Shown here one piece after another: positions 17,195-25,639 of a stretch of DNA of 64,000 bases. Positions within the stretch are counted from its first letter, which is position 1; the number at the start of each line of letters is the position of its first letter. The stretch is from Saccharothrix tamanrassetensis. Its GTDB lineage: Bacteria; Actinomycetota; Actinomycetes; Mycobacteriales; Pseudonocardiaceae. Both the position numbers and the translations under genes were made by a program. Under the pieces are notes generated by a model. The model was not told the origin of the DNA, did not search any database, and worked only from the letters and a program-made list of their open reading frames with translations. The stretch spans positions 868,001 to 932,000 of the forward strand of contig NZ_JACHJN010000001.1 of NCBI RefSeq assembly GCF_014203665.1, read 5' to 3'.

Positions 17195-18085
17195 CAGCGT
17201 CACCATCGACAGGGCGGTGGAGACGAGCACGGCGTCACGCGGCAGCCGGGCGTCCGGGCGGTACTGCCTGGCCAGCACGTACACGTTCTGCGCCGTCGGC
17301 AAGGCCGCGCACACGACGGCCGCGAGGCGCAACGGACCGTCGACACCGAGCGCCAGGCACGCCAGGAACGTCACCAACGGGTGCAGCAGCAGCTTCAGGA
17401 CGACCGTCACGCTGACTTCCACACGGCCGTCCCGATCGGGCGCACGCATGGCGTTGAGCGACATGCCCAGCACCACCAGCGCCGTGGGGACACCAGCGGA
17501 ACCCAGTGCCTCCAACGGTTCCAGCACAAGCCGGGGTGGACGCCAACCGGTCGCGCCCACCACGACGCCCAGCAGCGAACCCAGGATGATCGGGTTGCGC
17601 ACCGGCAGCGTGGCCAGGGTGCGCAAGCTGCCGCCACGCCGCCCGGAGCCGACCTCGACCGCCGCGAGCACCATCGGCATCACGATCACCGGCTGGAACA
17701 GCAGCACGGCCACCATGAACGACGAGTCACCCAGGACGCCGACCGCGACCGGGATGCCGAGGTTGCCGGAGTTCACGTACGCGCCCGCCATCGCCCCGAG
17801 GGCCCGGTCGGGCAGCTCCCGCCGGAACACCTTCCCGAACAGCACCAGGCCGATCGTCCCCACGACGAACGTGCTGATCACGAACGCCAGGACGCCCCGA
17901 TTCGCCAACGCCCCCGGCTCGCTGTCCAGCAGCATCGTGAACAGCACGGCGGGCATGGCCAGGTAGAACGCGAACCTGCCGAGCACCGCTTCGGCCCGTT
18001 CCCCCAGCACGTTCGTGCGGGCGGCGAGGAACCCGATGACCGTGAGCACCCAGATCGGCACGAACCCGCTGAGCACTCCGGCCAC
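17168..18085 (-). CDS. AEC-family (auxin efflux carrier-like) transporter
   Basis: The 305-residue membrane protein has about ten helices in two five-helix repeats, including FAFYLAMPAVLF and the NSGNLGIPVAVGVLG motif typical of AEC carriers. The family moves small carboxylates such as malate or malonate. It starts with GTG at 18085 and lies 3 bases after hisE. In Mycobacterium a membrane protein gene (Rv2120c) lies near hisE and hisG, so the position is comparable, but hisG is absent here. Confidence 0.92.
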   Translation of the reverse strand: MAGVLSGFVPIWVLTVIGFLAARTNVLGERAEAVLGRFAFYLAMPAVLFTMLLDSEPGALANRGVLAFVISTFVVGTIGLVLFGKVFRRELPDRALGAMAGAYVNSGNLGIPVAVGVLGDSSFMVAVLLFQPVIVMPMVLAAVEVGSGRRGGSLRTLATLPVRNPIILGSLLGVVVGATGWRPPRLVLEPLEALGSAGVPTALVVLGMSLNAMRAPDRDGRVEVSVTVVLKLLLHPLVTFLACLALGVDGPLRLAAVVCAALPTAQNVYVLARQYRPDARLPRDAVLVSTALSMVTLSVVAVLLQ

Positions 18086-18088
18086 GGG

Positions 18089-18352
18089 TCACAGGTGCTT
18101 GTAGACGTCTTCGAGGGTGAGGCCCCGGCCGAGCATCAGCACCTGCACGCGGTACAGCAGTTGGGAGACCTCTTCGGCCAGCCGCTCGTCGGACTCGTGC
18201 TCGGCGGCGATCCACACCTCGCCGGCCTCCTCCAGCACCTTCTTGCCCTGCGCATGGACCCCCGCCGCCAACGCCGCTGCGGTCGCGGAGCCCTCAGGGC
18301 GGGTGCGTGCGCGTTCGCTCAGCTCGGCGAACAGCTCGTCGAAGGTCTTCAC
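18089..18352 (-). CDS. hisE: Phosphoribosyl-ATP pyrophosphohydrolase HisE
   Basis: The 87-residue enzyme catalyses the second step of histidine synthesis, phosphoribosyl-ATP to phosphoribosyl-AMP plus pyrophosphate. It has the MazG-like core [19 protein letters not shown] and [15 protein letters not shown] with the metal-binding E-E-x-x-E pattern. The GTG at 18352 ([11 protein letters not shown]) gives the standard family length. In most actinobacteria hisG follows at once; here an AEC transporter gene follows instead. Confidence 0.95.
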   Translation of the reverse strand: MKTFDELFAELSERARTRPEGSATAAALAAGVHAQGKKVLEEAGEVWIAAEHESDERLAEEVSQLLYRVQVLMLGRGLTLEDVYKHL

Positions 18353-18399
18353 GGGGTCTGATCCTCGCATCCCCCGAACGGCGGCCGCCAGCCGACCCG

Positions 18400-18432
18400 A
18401 ACTTGCGTGCCCCGAAAACTTGCGGGTCCCGC
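18400..18432. promoter_or_regulatory. Possible operator upstream of the TetR gene
   Basis: AACTTGCG occurs twice, at 18400-18407 and 18417-18424, spaced 17 bases. The second copy runs into GCGGG-T-CCCGC (18422-18432), a short perfect palindrome. The site lies in the gap between hisE and the TetR gene and may mediate autoregulation. Confidence 0.35.
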
Positions 18433-18454
18433 ACCTTTCCAGTACCTTGATCAC

Positions 18455-19066
18455 ATGGACGACCGAATGGGCTTGCGCGAACGCAAAAAGCTGGAGACCC
18501 GCCGGGCACTGAGCTGGGCGGCCCTCCGGTTGGCGGTCGAGCGCGGCCTGGACAACGTCCTGGTGGAGGACATCGCCGCCGCGGCGGGTGTGTCACCCCG
18601 CACGTTCAACAACTACTTCTCCAGCAAGGCCGAGGCGATCACCTCCCGCCACGTCGACCGCGGGCGCCACCTGGCGGAGCAGGTCCGCCGCCGCCCGCGG
18701 ACGGAATCCCTCTGGGAGTCGATCCTGGAGGCCGCGCTGGCCCAGTACGACACCGGCGGCACACTGCCGGACCCGGAGTGGACAGCCGGAGTCCGGCTGA
18801 TGACCAGCGAGCCGGCGCTGATCGGCGAGTTCCTCCGGGCCAGTTCGATGATCGAGCGCGAACTGGCCGAGGCCATCGCCGAACGCACCCGAACAGACGT
18901 GAGAGCCGACATCTACCCCAGGCTGGTGGCGGCAGCGGTCGGCGCGGCCATCGAGGTGGCCACCGACCAGTGGCTCACCGCCGACCCACCGGGCCCGCTG
19001 GGCGACCTAGTGCGCGAGGCGCTGACCCAGGTGGCCGCCGGCCTCCCGGAGCCATCGACAGCCTGA
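18455..19066 (+). CDS. TetR-family transcriptional regulator
   Basis: The 203-residue repressor has an N-terminal helix-turn-helix ([26 protein letters not shown], given in part as [14 protein letters not shown]) and an all-helical ligand-binding C-terminal domain. The ATG at 18455 ([13 protein letters not shown]) is preferred; a second ATG lies 12 bases on. It is followed by the monooxygenase gene on the same strand, a frequent pairing in which the repressor senses the substrate of the enzyme. The ligand is unknown. Confidence 0.92.
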   Translation: MDDRMGLRERKKLETRRALSWAALRLAVERGLDNVLVEDIAAAAGVSPRTFNNYFSSKAEAITSRHVDRGRHLAEQVRRRPRTESLWESILEAALAQYDTGGTLPDPEWTAGVRLMTSEPALIGEFLRASSMIERELAEAIAERTRTDVRADIYPRLVAAAVGAAIEVATDQWLTADPPGPLGDLVREALTQVAAGLPEPSTA

Positions 19067-19089
19067 CCACCCACGAACCGACCGATCAC

Positions 19090-19205
19090 AACCCGACCGC
19101 TACAGCCTGACACCCACAGCCCGACCGCTTGCAGCCCGACCACTGACGGTCCGACCGCTCACGGTCCGACTGCCCACAGCCTGATCACCCACCGACCACC
19201 CGAAC
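19090..19205. repeat. Degenerate 14-15 bp tandem repeats after the TetR gene
   Basis: About seven imperfect units related to CCGACCGCTCACAGC follow the TetR stop. On the minus strand they read as short peptide repeats such as TVSGR, which is a by-product of the periodicity. The rest of the 289-base gap to the monooxygenase start shows no other feature. Confidence 0.55.
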
Positions 19206-19355
19206 CCCGGCCCTGACACCCAGGGCTTGTTCGACGACGCCTCGACAACCCATCGCAGCCCCGCCACCGAGGGGGCTTGCCCAGTCACGCCCTTGAACGA
19301 CCACAACCGGTCCCCACCACGTGGGGCTTATTCAGCCATGCCCGAAGGAGACACC

Positions 19356-20882
19356 ATGGATACCGACGTCGTCATCGTCGGAGCAGGCCCCAACGGCCTG
19401 ATGCTCGCCAACGAACTGCGGCTCGCCGGCGTCCGCCCGACCGTGCTCGAAGCCCTGCCGGGACGCGCCACGCTGCCGAAGGCCAACGGCCTGGTCGGCC
19501 GGGTCGTGCAGGCGCTGCACTACCGAGGCCTGCACGAAGCCGTCACCGGCAGTCCCGCCCCACCGCAACCGGCCCCGTTCTTCCAGTTCGGCGCACTCCC
19601 GCTGGAGATGGCCACGCTGGACGACAACGCGCTGTTCATCCTGCCGGTCCCGCAACGAAGGCTCGAAGAGGTGCTGGAGAACCACGCCGGCGTACCGGTC
19701 CGGCGCGGCCACCAGGTCAAGGACCTGACCCGGCACGAAGACCACGTGACACTGGACGTCTCCGGCCCCGACGGCGGGTACGAGCTCACCGCGCGTTATG
19801 TGGTGGGAGCCGACGGCGGCCACAGCGTGGTCCGCAAACGCGCCGGCATCGGCTTCCCCGGCATCACCGACGACGGCTTCACCCACCGCACCGGCCAGGT
19901 GGTGATCCACGAGCCGGTCGCCGACCACTCCACCGGTCAACTCGACATCCCCGGCATGGGCGTGCTGTGGCCGGGCACCTTCCACCGCACCGAGCACGGC
20001 GTCTTCGCGTTCGGCATGTTCCAGCCCGGCATCTACCGCATCGCGATGATCGAGTGGGGGCGGTCCGGCCTGACCGACACCGACGAGATGCCACTCGACG
20101 AACTGCGCGAAGCGGCGAAACGCGTCCTCGGCATCGACCTGCCGATGAGCGAACCGTGCAACGGGCAGCCCGCAGCGCTCAACCGCCGAGCCGAGGGCAC
20201 GAACTCCCGCCTGGCCGACCGCTACCGCGAGGGTCGGGTCCTCCTGGTCGGCGACGCCGCGCACGTCCACTCCGGAGTGGGCGGTCCCGGCCTGAACCTG
20301 GGCCTCCAGGACGCGATCAACCTGGGCTGGAAACTGGCCGCGCAGATCAACGGCTGGGCCCCGCCCGGCCTGCTCGACACCTACAACTCGGAACGCCGCC
20401 CGGTGGGCCGACGCGTCATCACCCACAGCCGAGCCCAGACCGCGCTGCTGGCCGAAGGTCCCAACACCACGGCGCTCCGCGAAGTCCTCACCGAACTACT
20501 GCAAGACGACACGGCGGTCCGACGCATCTCCGATCTGATGTCCGGTGCCGACACGGTCTACGACATGGGCAGTTCGACCCACCTGCTGACCGGCCGCTGG
20601 ATGCCCGACCTGCCGCTGACGGGCAACACGACCTTCGCCCACCTGGCCCGGACCGGCCGCCCGTTGCTGCTCGACTTCGCCGACCGCGCCGACGTGCGCC
20701 GCGCCGCCGCACCGTGGACCGACCGGGTGGACATCCACACCACCACAACCCCCGCCGCACCCGCCGACGCGGTCCTGGTCAGGCCGGACGGTTACGTGGC
20801 GTGGGCAGGCGGGCACCTCGGGGAACTCGCCGAGTCGCTGAGGAGGTGGTTCGGCGACCCGCGAGACCTCCCGCAGGGATGA
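19356..20882 (+). CDS. FAD-dependent aromatic monooxygenase (PheA/TfdB/RdmE type)
   Basis: The 508-residue flavoprotein hydroxylates an aromatic substrate with NADPH and oxygen. The FAD-binding motif VIVGAGPNGL is at residues 6-15, the second motif ADGGHSVVRKRAG at about 152-164, and the GD motif LLVGDAAHVHSGVGGPG at about 296-312. A thioredoxin-like C-terminal extension after residue 400 is typical of the polyketide and antibiotic hydroxylases. The ATG at 19356 has AAGGAG five bases upstream. Antibiotic inactivation and tailoring enzymes belong to this family, so a resistance or catabolic role under TetR control is plausible but inferred. Confidence 0.92.
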   Translation: MDTDVVIVGAGPNGLMLANELRLAGVRPTVLEALPGRATLPKANGLVGRVVQALHYRGLHEAVTGSPAPPQPAPFFQFGALPLEMATLDDNALFILPVPQRRLEEVLENHAGVPVRRGHQVKDLTRHEDHVTLDVSGPDGGYELTARYVVGADGGHSVVRKRAGIGFPGITDDGFTHRTGQVVIHEPVADHSTGQLDIPGMGVLWPGTFHRTEHGVFAFGMFQPGIYRIAMIEWGRSGLTDTDEMPLDELREAAKRVLGIDLPMSEPCNGQPAALNRRAEGTNSRLADRYREGRVLLVGDAAHVHSGVGGPGLNLGLQDAINLGWKLAAQINGWAPPGLLDTYNSERRPVGRRVITHSRAQTALLAEGPNTTALREVLTELLQDDTAVRRISDLMSGADTVYDMGSSTHLLTGRWMPDLPLTGNTTFAHLARTGRPLLLDFADRADVRRAAAPWTDRVDIHTTTTPAAPADAVLVRPDGYVAWAGGHLGELAESLRRWFGDPRDLPQG

Positions 20883-20892
20883 GCAGCGAGGT

Positions 20893-21330
20893 TCAGAGCC
20901 CGAACCGAGGGCTGGTGAACGGCCAGTCGCGGGCGATCCACTCGGGGACGAAGGCGTCCAGCGCGCGTTCGAGTTCGGTGCCGACGTACTCGTCCACAAC
21001 CCACCACGTGATGAGCGCGTCCTCGGCCGGGTCGATGTAGACGCAGCCGAGCAGGGCGGTCTCGTCGCCGTCGAACAGCGCGTAGTTGAACGACTGGTGC
21101 GCCTCGGCTTCCCGTTCGTGACGGGCGAGGTCGACGCGGTCCTCCTCGTACGTCATGGTCGTGGGCGGCCAGTGCCACTTCTCGCCGAAGATCGACCACA
21201 GCCGCTCCTGCGACCCCATGACGGCCGGATAGTCGAGGTCCACGTCGGACTCGCGGATCGGCCTCAAATGGTGGCCCGTGCCGAGATCGACACGGGCGGG
21301 GTGGACGTAGTCGGACGGCAGCCAGGACAT
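20893..21330 (-). CDS. GNAT-family N-acetyltransferase-like protein
   Basis: The 145-residue protein has the GNAT fold in outline (LRPIRESDVDLDYPAVMGS, then ALLGCVYIDPAED and ITWWVVDEYVGTELE). The acetyl-CoA loop R/Q-x-x-G-x-G/A is poorly conserved, so activity is uncertain. The ATG at 21330 was chosen because residues before it, within a longer open frame, overlap the divergent acetyltransferase gene. It converges on the monooxygenase gene with 10 bases between. Confidence 0.8.
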   Translation of the reverse strand: MSWLPSDYVHPARVDLGTGHHLRPIRESDVDLDYPAVMGSQERLWSIFGEKWHWPPTTMTYEEDRVDLARHEREAEAHQSFNYALFDGDETALLGCVYIDPAEDALITWWVVDEYVGTELERALDAFVPEWIARDWPFTSPRFGL

Positions 21331-21441
21331 GGGCGGGATTGTGCGACACCCGGGCGAGTCCGCCAAATCAGTTCGGCGACCAATGGATCGCCACCGGAAA
21401 TCCGGTGGCACGAGGAGAGGAGGACCGCCGACACTGCACTG

Positions 21442-22653
21442 ATGACGTTGCCCGACGGGTTGGTGCTGCGCACCGCTGAACCACGGGACCTCGACCAGAT
21501 CGGCGCCTTGCTGGCCGATCGGGGCGAGCCGGAGGACGCGGTGGACCACCGGCTGGTGGTAGACGACCCGGACGCCGGGTGGGAGGCGTGCGCGGTCGTC
21601 GTGGACGGCGATCGAGTGGTCTCCACCGCGACCCTGCTGGACGAGACGTTGGTCCTGAGCGGCGTCGAGGTTCCGGCCGGCCAGGTGGAGCTGGTCGCCA
21701 CCGACCGCGACTACGAGGGACGCGGGCTGGTCCGCGCGCTGATGGGCTGGGCGCACGAACGGTCGGCGGCGCGCGGGCAGCTGGTGAACGTGATGCTCGG
21801 TATCCCCTACTTCTACCGGCTGTTCGGGTACACCTACGCGATCCCGATCGCCCCGGCGCGGCCGGTGGTCGGCACGCCGCCGGCCAACACAGCACCAGCC
21901 AACACAGCACCGGCCGGCAGCGACACGGTTCGCGAGGCCACGGTCGACGACATCCCGGCGATGGCACGTCTTCAGGACGCGGAGCAGTCACGCGCGGACC
22001 TGCGGATGCCGCACTCGACCGCGCTGTGGCGCTGGCTGGTGGCCCGTGACGGCAGCACGCAATGGCTGGTGGAACGCGACGGCGATCCCGTCGGCACCGG
22101 CCGTTCGACACCGCCGGACGAAGGCGTGCGGTTGTGCGAGGTGGCAGCGGTGGACGCCGCCGCCGCGCACGCGCTGCTCGCCCACACCGGGGCGACGTCG
22201 GTCAACGAGCGCCCGGGCACCGTGGCCGGCGACGCGCTGGAACCGTTCCTCGGCCCAGCGCCGGACGACGCGAACTCGTACTACGTACGAATCGCCGACC
22301 CGGTGGCCCTGCTGGAGCACCTCCGACCGGTGTTCGGCCGACGGCTGGCCGAGTCGTCCTTCGCCGACGCGGAGGGCGAGGCCGTCGTGTCGTTCTACCG
22401 TTCACACGTCCGCATGCCGTTCAAGTGCGGCGAGGTAGGTCCCATCACCACCGGTGGCACCATGCAGGCTCCCGGAGCGGCAGGCGGGGCGGGTGTAGCG
22501 CCGGACATGCCGGCCTCTCTGCTGTTCGGCCCTCATGGGCTGCGCGGCCTGACGGCCAGGTGCCCGGACGTCTACCCCGGTCCGAACGCCGAGCTGATGC
22601 ACACGCTCTTCCCACCGGTGCGCAGCGACCTGATCACGTTCTACATGCCGTAA
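21442..22653 (+). CDS. GNAT-family N-acetyltransferase, two-domain
   Basis: The 403-residue protein has an N-terminal GNAT domain with the acetyl-CoA motif (VELVATDRDYEGRGLVRALM, core DYEGRGL) and IPYFYRLFGYTYAIP. A linker with two ANTAP repeats leads to a second, weaker GNAT-like half. The total length is close to the Eis aminoglycoside acetyltransferase family, but I do not see enough to claim Eis. The ATG at 21442 is preferred. The 3' end overlaps the convergent LysE gene by 13 bases. Confidence 0.85.
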   Translation: MTLPDGLVLRTAEPRDLDQIGALLADRGEPEDAVDHRLVVDDPDAGWEACAVVVDGDRVVSTATLLDETLVLSGVEVPAGQVELVATDRDYEGRGLVRALMGWAHERSAARGQLVNVMLGIPYFYRLFGYTYAIPIAPARPVVGTPPANTAPANTAPAGSDTVREATVDDIPAMARLQDAEQSRADLRMPHSTALWRWLVARDGSTQWLVERDGDPVGTGRSTPPDEGVRLCEVAAVDAAAAHALLAHTGATSVNERPGTVAGDALEPFLGPAPDDANSYYVRIADPVALLEHLRPVFGRRLAESSFADAEGEAVVSFYRSHVRMPFKCGEVGPITTGGTMQAPGAAGGAGVAPDMPASLLFGPHGLRGLTARCPDVYPGPNAELMHTLFPPVRSDLITFYMP

Positions 22654-23579
22654 CCGGCGAACTCGACCCCGAGCGCAACCCCCGCGAGCACCAGCAACAC
22701 ACCGGCACAGGTCAACGCACGGCGGTAGCCCACGTCGCCGAGCCGCCGACGCCCACGGGCGACGAGCAGCGCGATGACGACCTTGCCGCCGACCAACGTC
22801 AGGTAGAAGCCGACCAACAACGCCACCCCGGCCCCTGGCGACCCGCGCCAGGTGGCGATGACCAGCGGCCCCAGAGCCGTGGCCCACGCCAACCAGGGGT
22901 GTGGACTGAGCAGGTTCACCGCCACCGCACGCCGCAACGCCGACGCATCCCCGGAACCCCGACCGCTACCGCCGGCAGCGGAACGGCGATCGCCGGCACC
23001 GCCCCGCCCCTTCCCGGAGCCGGAGCCGGAGCCGACTTCACCGCCTGTGTTCCCGCCATCGCCGACCACACCGTGCCCGGCCTGGCCACCTCCCGCCGGG
23101 CCACCTCCCGCCGGGCCACCTCCCGCCGGGCCACCTCCCGCCGGGCCATCCCCGGCGTCCTTCCCAGCCGCGCCATCGCCGACTGACCCGCCGTCTCGAA
23201 CCGCGCCATCTCCGATTGACCCGCCGTCTCCGGCCGCGCCACCGTGGCTCCTGCCGGCGGTCACGTCCGTGCCGCCGAAATGAGTAGCGGTGGTGCCCAC
23301 GGAGGCGGATCGGGCGTCGCGGATGGTTTGCGCGCCGGTCCACACCACGAACACCGCGCCGACCACACCGAGCACCCCCAGAACGCTCGCCGGCAGGCGG
23401 TCGAGCAGCAGCAGGGTCGCGGCGACCACCACCGCGTCCGACAGCAGCGGGGCGCAGGCGGCCAGTGCGCCGGCGCGCCATCCCGAGCGCAGCGCCGAGG
23501 TCACCACCAGCACCAACAGCGGGCCGGGGCTGATGCTTGCCGCCAAGCCGAGGGTCAGGCCCAACCCCAGTGCGTCCAC
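22641..23579 (-). CDS. LysE/RhtB-family exporter with a large Gly-rich insertion
   Basis: The 312-residue membrane protein exports amino acids or related small molecules. The N-terminus LGLAASISPGPLLVLVV and the half near residue 220 (VNLLSPHPWLAWATALGP) are LysE hallmarks. Normal members have about 205 residues; the extra length is a Gly-rich, non-membrane insert (about residues 104-215) placed in the cytoplasmic loop between the helix triplets. It includes four repeats of PAGGG encoded by a 15-bp array. The frame is intact. It diverges from the FhuF-like gene with only 17 bases between the two GTG starts. Confidence 0.88.
   Translation of the reverse strand: MDALGLGLTLGLAASISPGPLLVLVVTSALRSGWRAGALAACAPLLSDAVVVAATLLLLDRLPASVLGVLGVVGAVFVVWTGAQTIRDARSASVGTTATHFGGTDVTAGRSHGGAAGDGGSIGDGAVRDGGSVGDGAAGKDAGDGPAGGGPAGGGPAGGGPAGGGQAGHGVVGDGGNTGGEVGSGSGSGKGRGGAGDRRSAAGGSGRGSGDASALRRAVAVNLLSPHPWLAWATALGPLVIATWRGSPGAGVALLVGFYLTLVGGKVVIALLVARGRRRLGDVGYRRALTCAGVLLVLAGVALGVEFAGYGM
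23084..23143. repeat. Four perfect 15-bp repeats inside the LysE-type gene
   Basis: The unit GGCCACCTCCCGCCG is repeated four times without change and is followed by a degenerate fifth copy. In the minus-strand gene it codes for PAGGG. Its length of 15 keeps the frame, so copy number can change without breaking the protein. Confidence 0.9.
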
Positions 23580-23596
23580 GGCGGCAGACTAGCCAC

Positions 23597-24277
23597 GTGT
23601 CCGACTTCGTCCGAGTGCTGGCCACCTTGCGCCAGGTCCGTGGTCTCAGTCCGTTCTTCGCCCTCGATGTGGGTCGTCCCGAGCCGGGCACCACCGCCGG
23701 CGAGGGGTGGCAGCCCGGCAGTGCCCTGCTCGACGGATCCGCGTTGCCGGGCACTTTGAAGGCGATCGGCGAGCGGTACCTGACCGGGGAGGCTCGGGTC
23801 GCCGCCTCGCTGTTCTTCCTCAGCTACACGGCGCGGCTGCTTTGTCCGACGGTCGCGGCACACGCCGTGGGCGGGGTCGCGCCGGACATCCGGCCGGGCA
23901 ACGTGTGGTGGCAGTACGGGGCGGACGGGCTGCGGGTCCGGGTTGCCGAGCCGGTGGCCGGGGTGGGTATCGCCGAGTCGTTGGAGCCGGTGGTGGAGGC
24001 GATCCGCGACGTGGTGCCGGTGGCGCGGGGGCTGTTGTGGGGCAATGCGGCTTCGTCGATCGCCGGGGCATTGCGGACGGTCGGTCGTAGTGGGGTCGCG
24101 TCGGCCGACGACTGCCTCGCCTTGGGGGCGCGGTTGTTGGGTGATCCGCCGTTGCGGGGGTGCGGGGACTTCATCCCGTTCCCCGGCGAGGTGGTGTTCC
24201 GGCGGCGCAGCTGCTGCCTCTACTACCGGCTCGACGGGGGCGGGACGTGTGGCGACTGCCCGTTGCCGGCTCGATGA
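23597..24277 (+). CDS. FhuF-like (2Fe-2S) ferric-siderophore reductase
   Basis: The 226-residue protein ends with the FhuF C-terminal cluster motif: C206-C207 in RSCCLYY and C218, C221 in TCGDCPL. FhuF proteins reduce ferric iron in siderophores after uptake. No siderophore transporter is adjacent. The GTG at 23597 (VSDFVRVLATL) is the first sensible start and leaves a very short gap to the divergent exporter gene, so a leaderless or overlapping promoter is implied. Confidence 0.85.
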   Translation: MSDFVRVLATLRQVRGLSPFFALDVGRPEPGTTAGEGWQPGSALLDGSALPGTLKAIGERYLTGEARVAASLFFLSYTARLLCPTVAAHAVGGVAPDIRPGNVWWQYGADGLRVRVAEPVAGVGIAESLEPVVEAIRDVVPVARGLLWGNAASSIAGALRTVGRSGVASADDCLALGARLLGDPPLRGCGDFIPFPGEVVFRRRSCCLYYRLDGGGTCGDCPLPAR

Positions 24278-24373
24278 GGGTTCGGGGTGGCCTTCGGGGT
24301 GACGGGGAAAACCCCTGCGTGAACCGTCGGTGAGGTGGACGACAACTCGTCTGGTCGGTTGTGCCGGGGCGTT

Positions 24374-24546
24374 GCGGGCACTTACGGTTCCACCGCCGCA
24401 GTGGACGGGAAGCCGGTGGGAATCCGGCGCGGTCCTCGCCACTGTGACCGGGGAGCCAACCCGCCGAGAACGTCACTGGCCGCACGGTGCGGCTGGGAAG
24501 ACGCGGGGACGGCAGCGATCCGGGAGTCAGGAGACCGGCTGCGGCA
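24374..24546 (+). promoter_or_regulatory. Cobalamin riboswitch
   Basis: The stretch contains the conserved adenosylcobalamin aptamer parts in order: GGAAGCCGGTGGGAATCC at 24409-24426, CCACTGTGACC at 24439-24449, GCTGGGAAGACG, and the B12 box AGTCAGGAGACCGGC at 24525-24539. It precedes cbtB by about 43 bases, and the family normally represses downstream genes when B12 is abundant. Confidence 0.93.
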
Positions 24547-24588
24547 CGAGTTGTTGTTGACCTTCCACGAGGTATGGAGGAGGCCGTC

Positions 24589-24774
24589 ATGACGAGCCCC
24601 GCGCACCCCCTTTCCATCCCCATTCCCAGGTGGGCCTACGCCGTCGCGCTCGTCGCGCTGATGGTGACCTGGCTGGTACTCCAGGAGAACGGTCTCGCGA
24701 TCGGCCACGCCGCCGAGTCGCTGCACGAGTTCTTCCACGACGGGCGGCACGCGCTCGGCGTCCCGTGCCACTAG
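24589..24774 (+). CDS. cbtB: Cobalt transporter subunit CbtB
   Basis: The 61-residue protein has one membrane helix (WAYAVALVALMVTWLVL, about 14-30) and the His-rich C-terminus HEFFHDGRHALGVPCH typical of CbtB, which is thought to bind Co2+. The ATG at 24589 follows GGAGGAGG. It lies directly behind the cobalamin riboswitch and 8 bases before cbtA, so cobalt uptake is turned down when B12 is plentiful. Confidence 0.93.
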   Translation: MTSPAHPLSIPIPRWAYAVALVALMVTWLVLQENGLAIGHAAESLHEFFHDGRHALGVPCH

Positions 24775-24782
24775 GGCCGGCC

Positions 24783-25544
24783 GTGAACAGCTACCGCAGC
24801 GTGCTGCTGCGCGGAGTGGGCGCAGGCGGCATCGCAGGTCTTCTCGCGGGCCTGGTCGGTCTCTTCGTGGTGGAGGTGCCGATCCGGGCCGCACTGGCCG
24901 TCGAAGAGGCCCGCGCGGCGACCGAACCGGTCGAGCCGGGTGGGCACGACCACGGCGAACTGTTCGGCCGGGGCACCCAGCTGGTCGGCGGCGTGCTGGC
25001 GGCGGTGATCGTCGGCCTGGCGGTCGGCGCGCTGTTCGCCACCGCGTACGCCGGCTCACGCCGCTGGTTCACCGACCGGCCGCCGTTCAGCCGGAGCGTG
25101 TCCCTGGCGGCGGCGGTGTTCGGGGCGGCAGCCCTGCTGCCCGCGATCAAGTACCCGGCGAACCCGCCGGCGGTCGGCGACCCGAACACGGTCGGCTACC
25201 GCACGGTGCTCTACCTGGGCGTGATCGCGGCGGGCCTGCTCGTCGTGTTCGGGGCGAGCTACCTGGCGTCCCGGCTCGGCCACCTGAGCCGTCCGGTGCG
25301 GTCCACCGCGGTCGCGCTGGCCGTGATCGCGGGCTTCACGGTGATCCTGCTGGCGTTCCCGGCACCACCGGACGCGATTCCGGAGGACATGCCGAGCAAC
25401 GTCCTGTGGGACTTCCGGCTCGCGTCGCTCGCCGAGACGGCCACCCTGTGGCTCGGCCTCGGCGTCGTGTTCGGCCTGCTGATCGATCCGGCCGTGCGGA
25501 CCAGGAGCGGGAGCAAGGCCAAGGCCACGGCTCTCGGTGCCTGA
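24783..25544 (+). CDS. cbtA: Cobalt transporter subunit CbtA
   Basis: The 253-residue membrane protein has about six helices, opening VLLRGVGAGGIAGLLAGLVGLF, with a possible metal-binding GGHDHGE at about 57-63. It is the integral membrane partner of CbtB in B12-regulated cobalt uptake. The start is the GTG at 24783. A strong hairpin terminator follows 45 bases after the stop. The gene pair lies one gene away from B12-dependent metH. Confidence 0.92.
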   Translation: MNSYRSVLLRGVGAGGIAGLLAGLVGLFVVEVPIRAALAVEEARAATEPVEPGGHDHGELFGRGTQLVGGVLAAVIVGLAVGALFATAYAGSRRWFTDRPPFSRSVSLAAAVFGAAALLPAIKYPANPPAVGDPNTVGYRTVLYLGVIAAGLLVVFGASYLASRLGHLSRPVRSTAVALAVIAGFTVILLAFPAPPDAIPEDMPSNVLWDFRLASLAETATLWLGLGVVFGLLIDPAVRTRSGSKAKATALGA

Positions 25545-25589
25545 CCTGCCGTGCCTGACCGGCCACGCGGGTGACGCCTGATCGACGCT

Positions 25590-25619
25590 GTCCTGGGCGG
25601 GTCCACACCCGCCCAGGAC
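25590..25619 (+). terminator. Terminator hairpin after cbtA
   Basis: Perfect 13-base arms, 25590-25602 and 25607-25619 (GTCCTGGGCGGGT and its complement), flank a 4-base loop. There is no T-run. It closes the riboswitch-cbtB-cbtA unit. Confidence 0.8.
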
Positions 25620-25639
25620 CAGGCACATCCCGGCAGCGT

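Noticed and set aside
21442..22653. Eis aminoglycoside acetyltransferase
   Set aside because: The length fits and the N-terminal GNAT domain is real, but I cannot see the Eis C-terminal features, so only a GNAT call is made.
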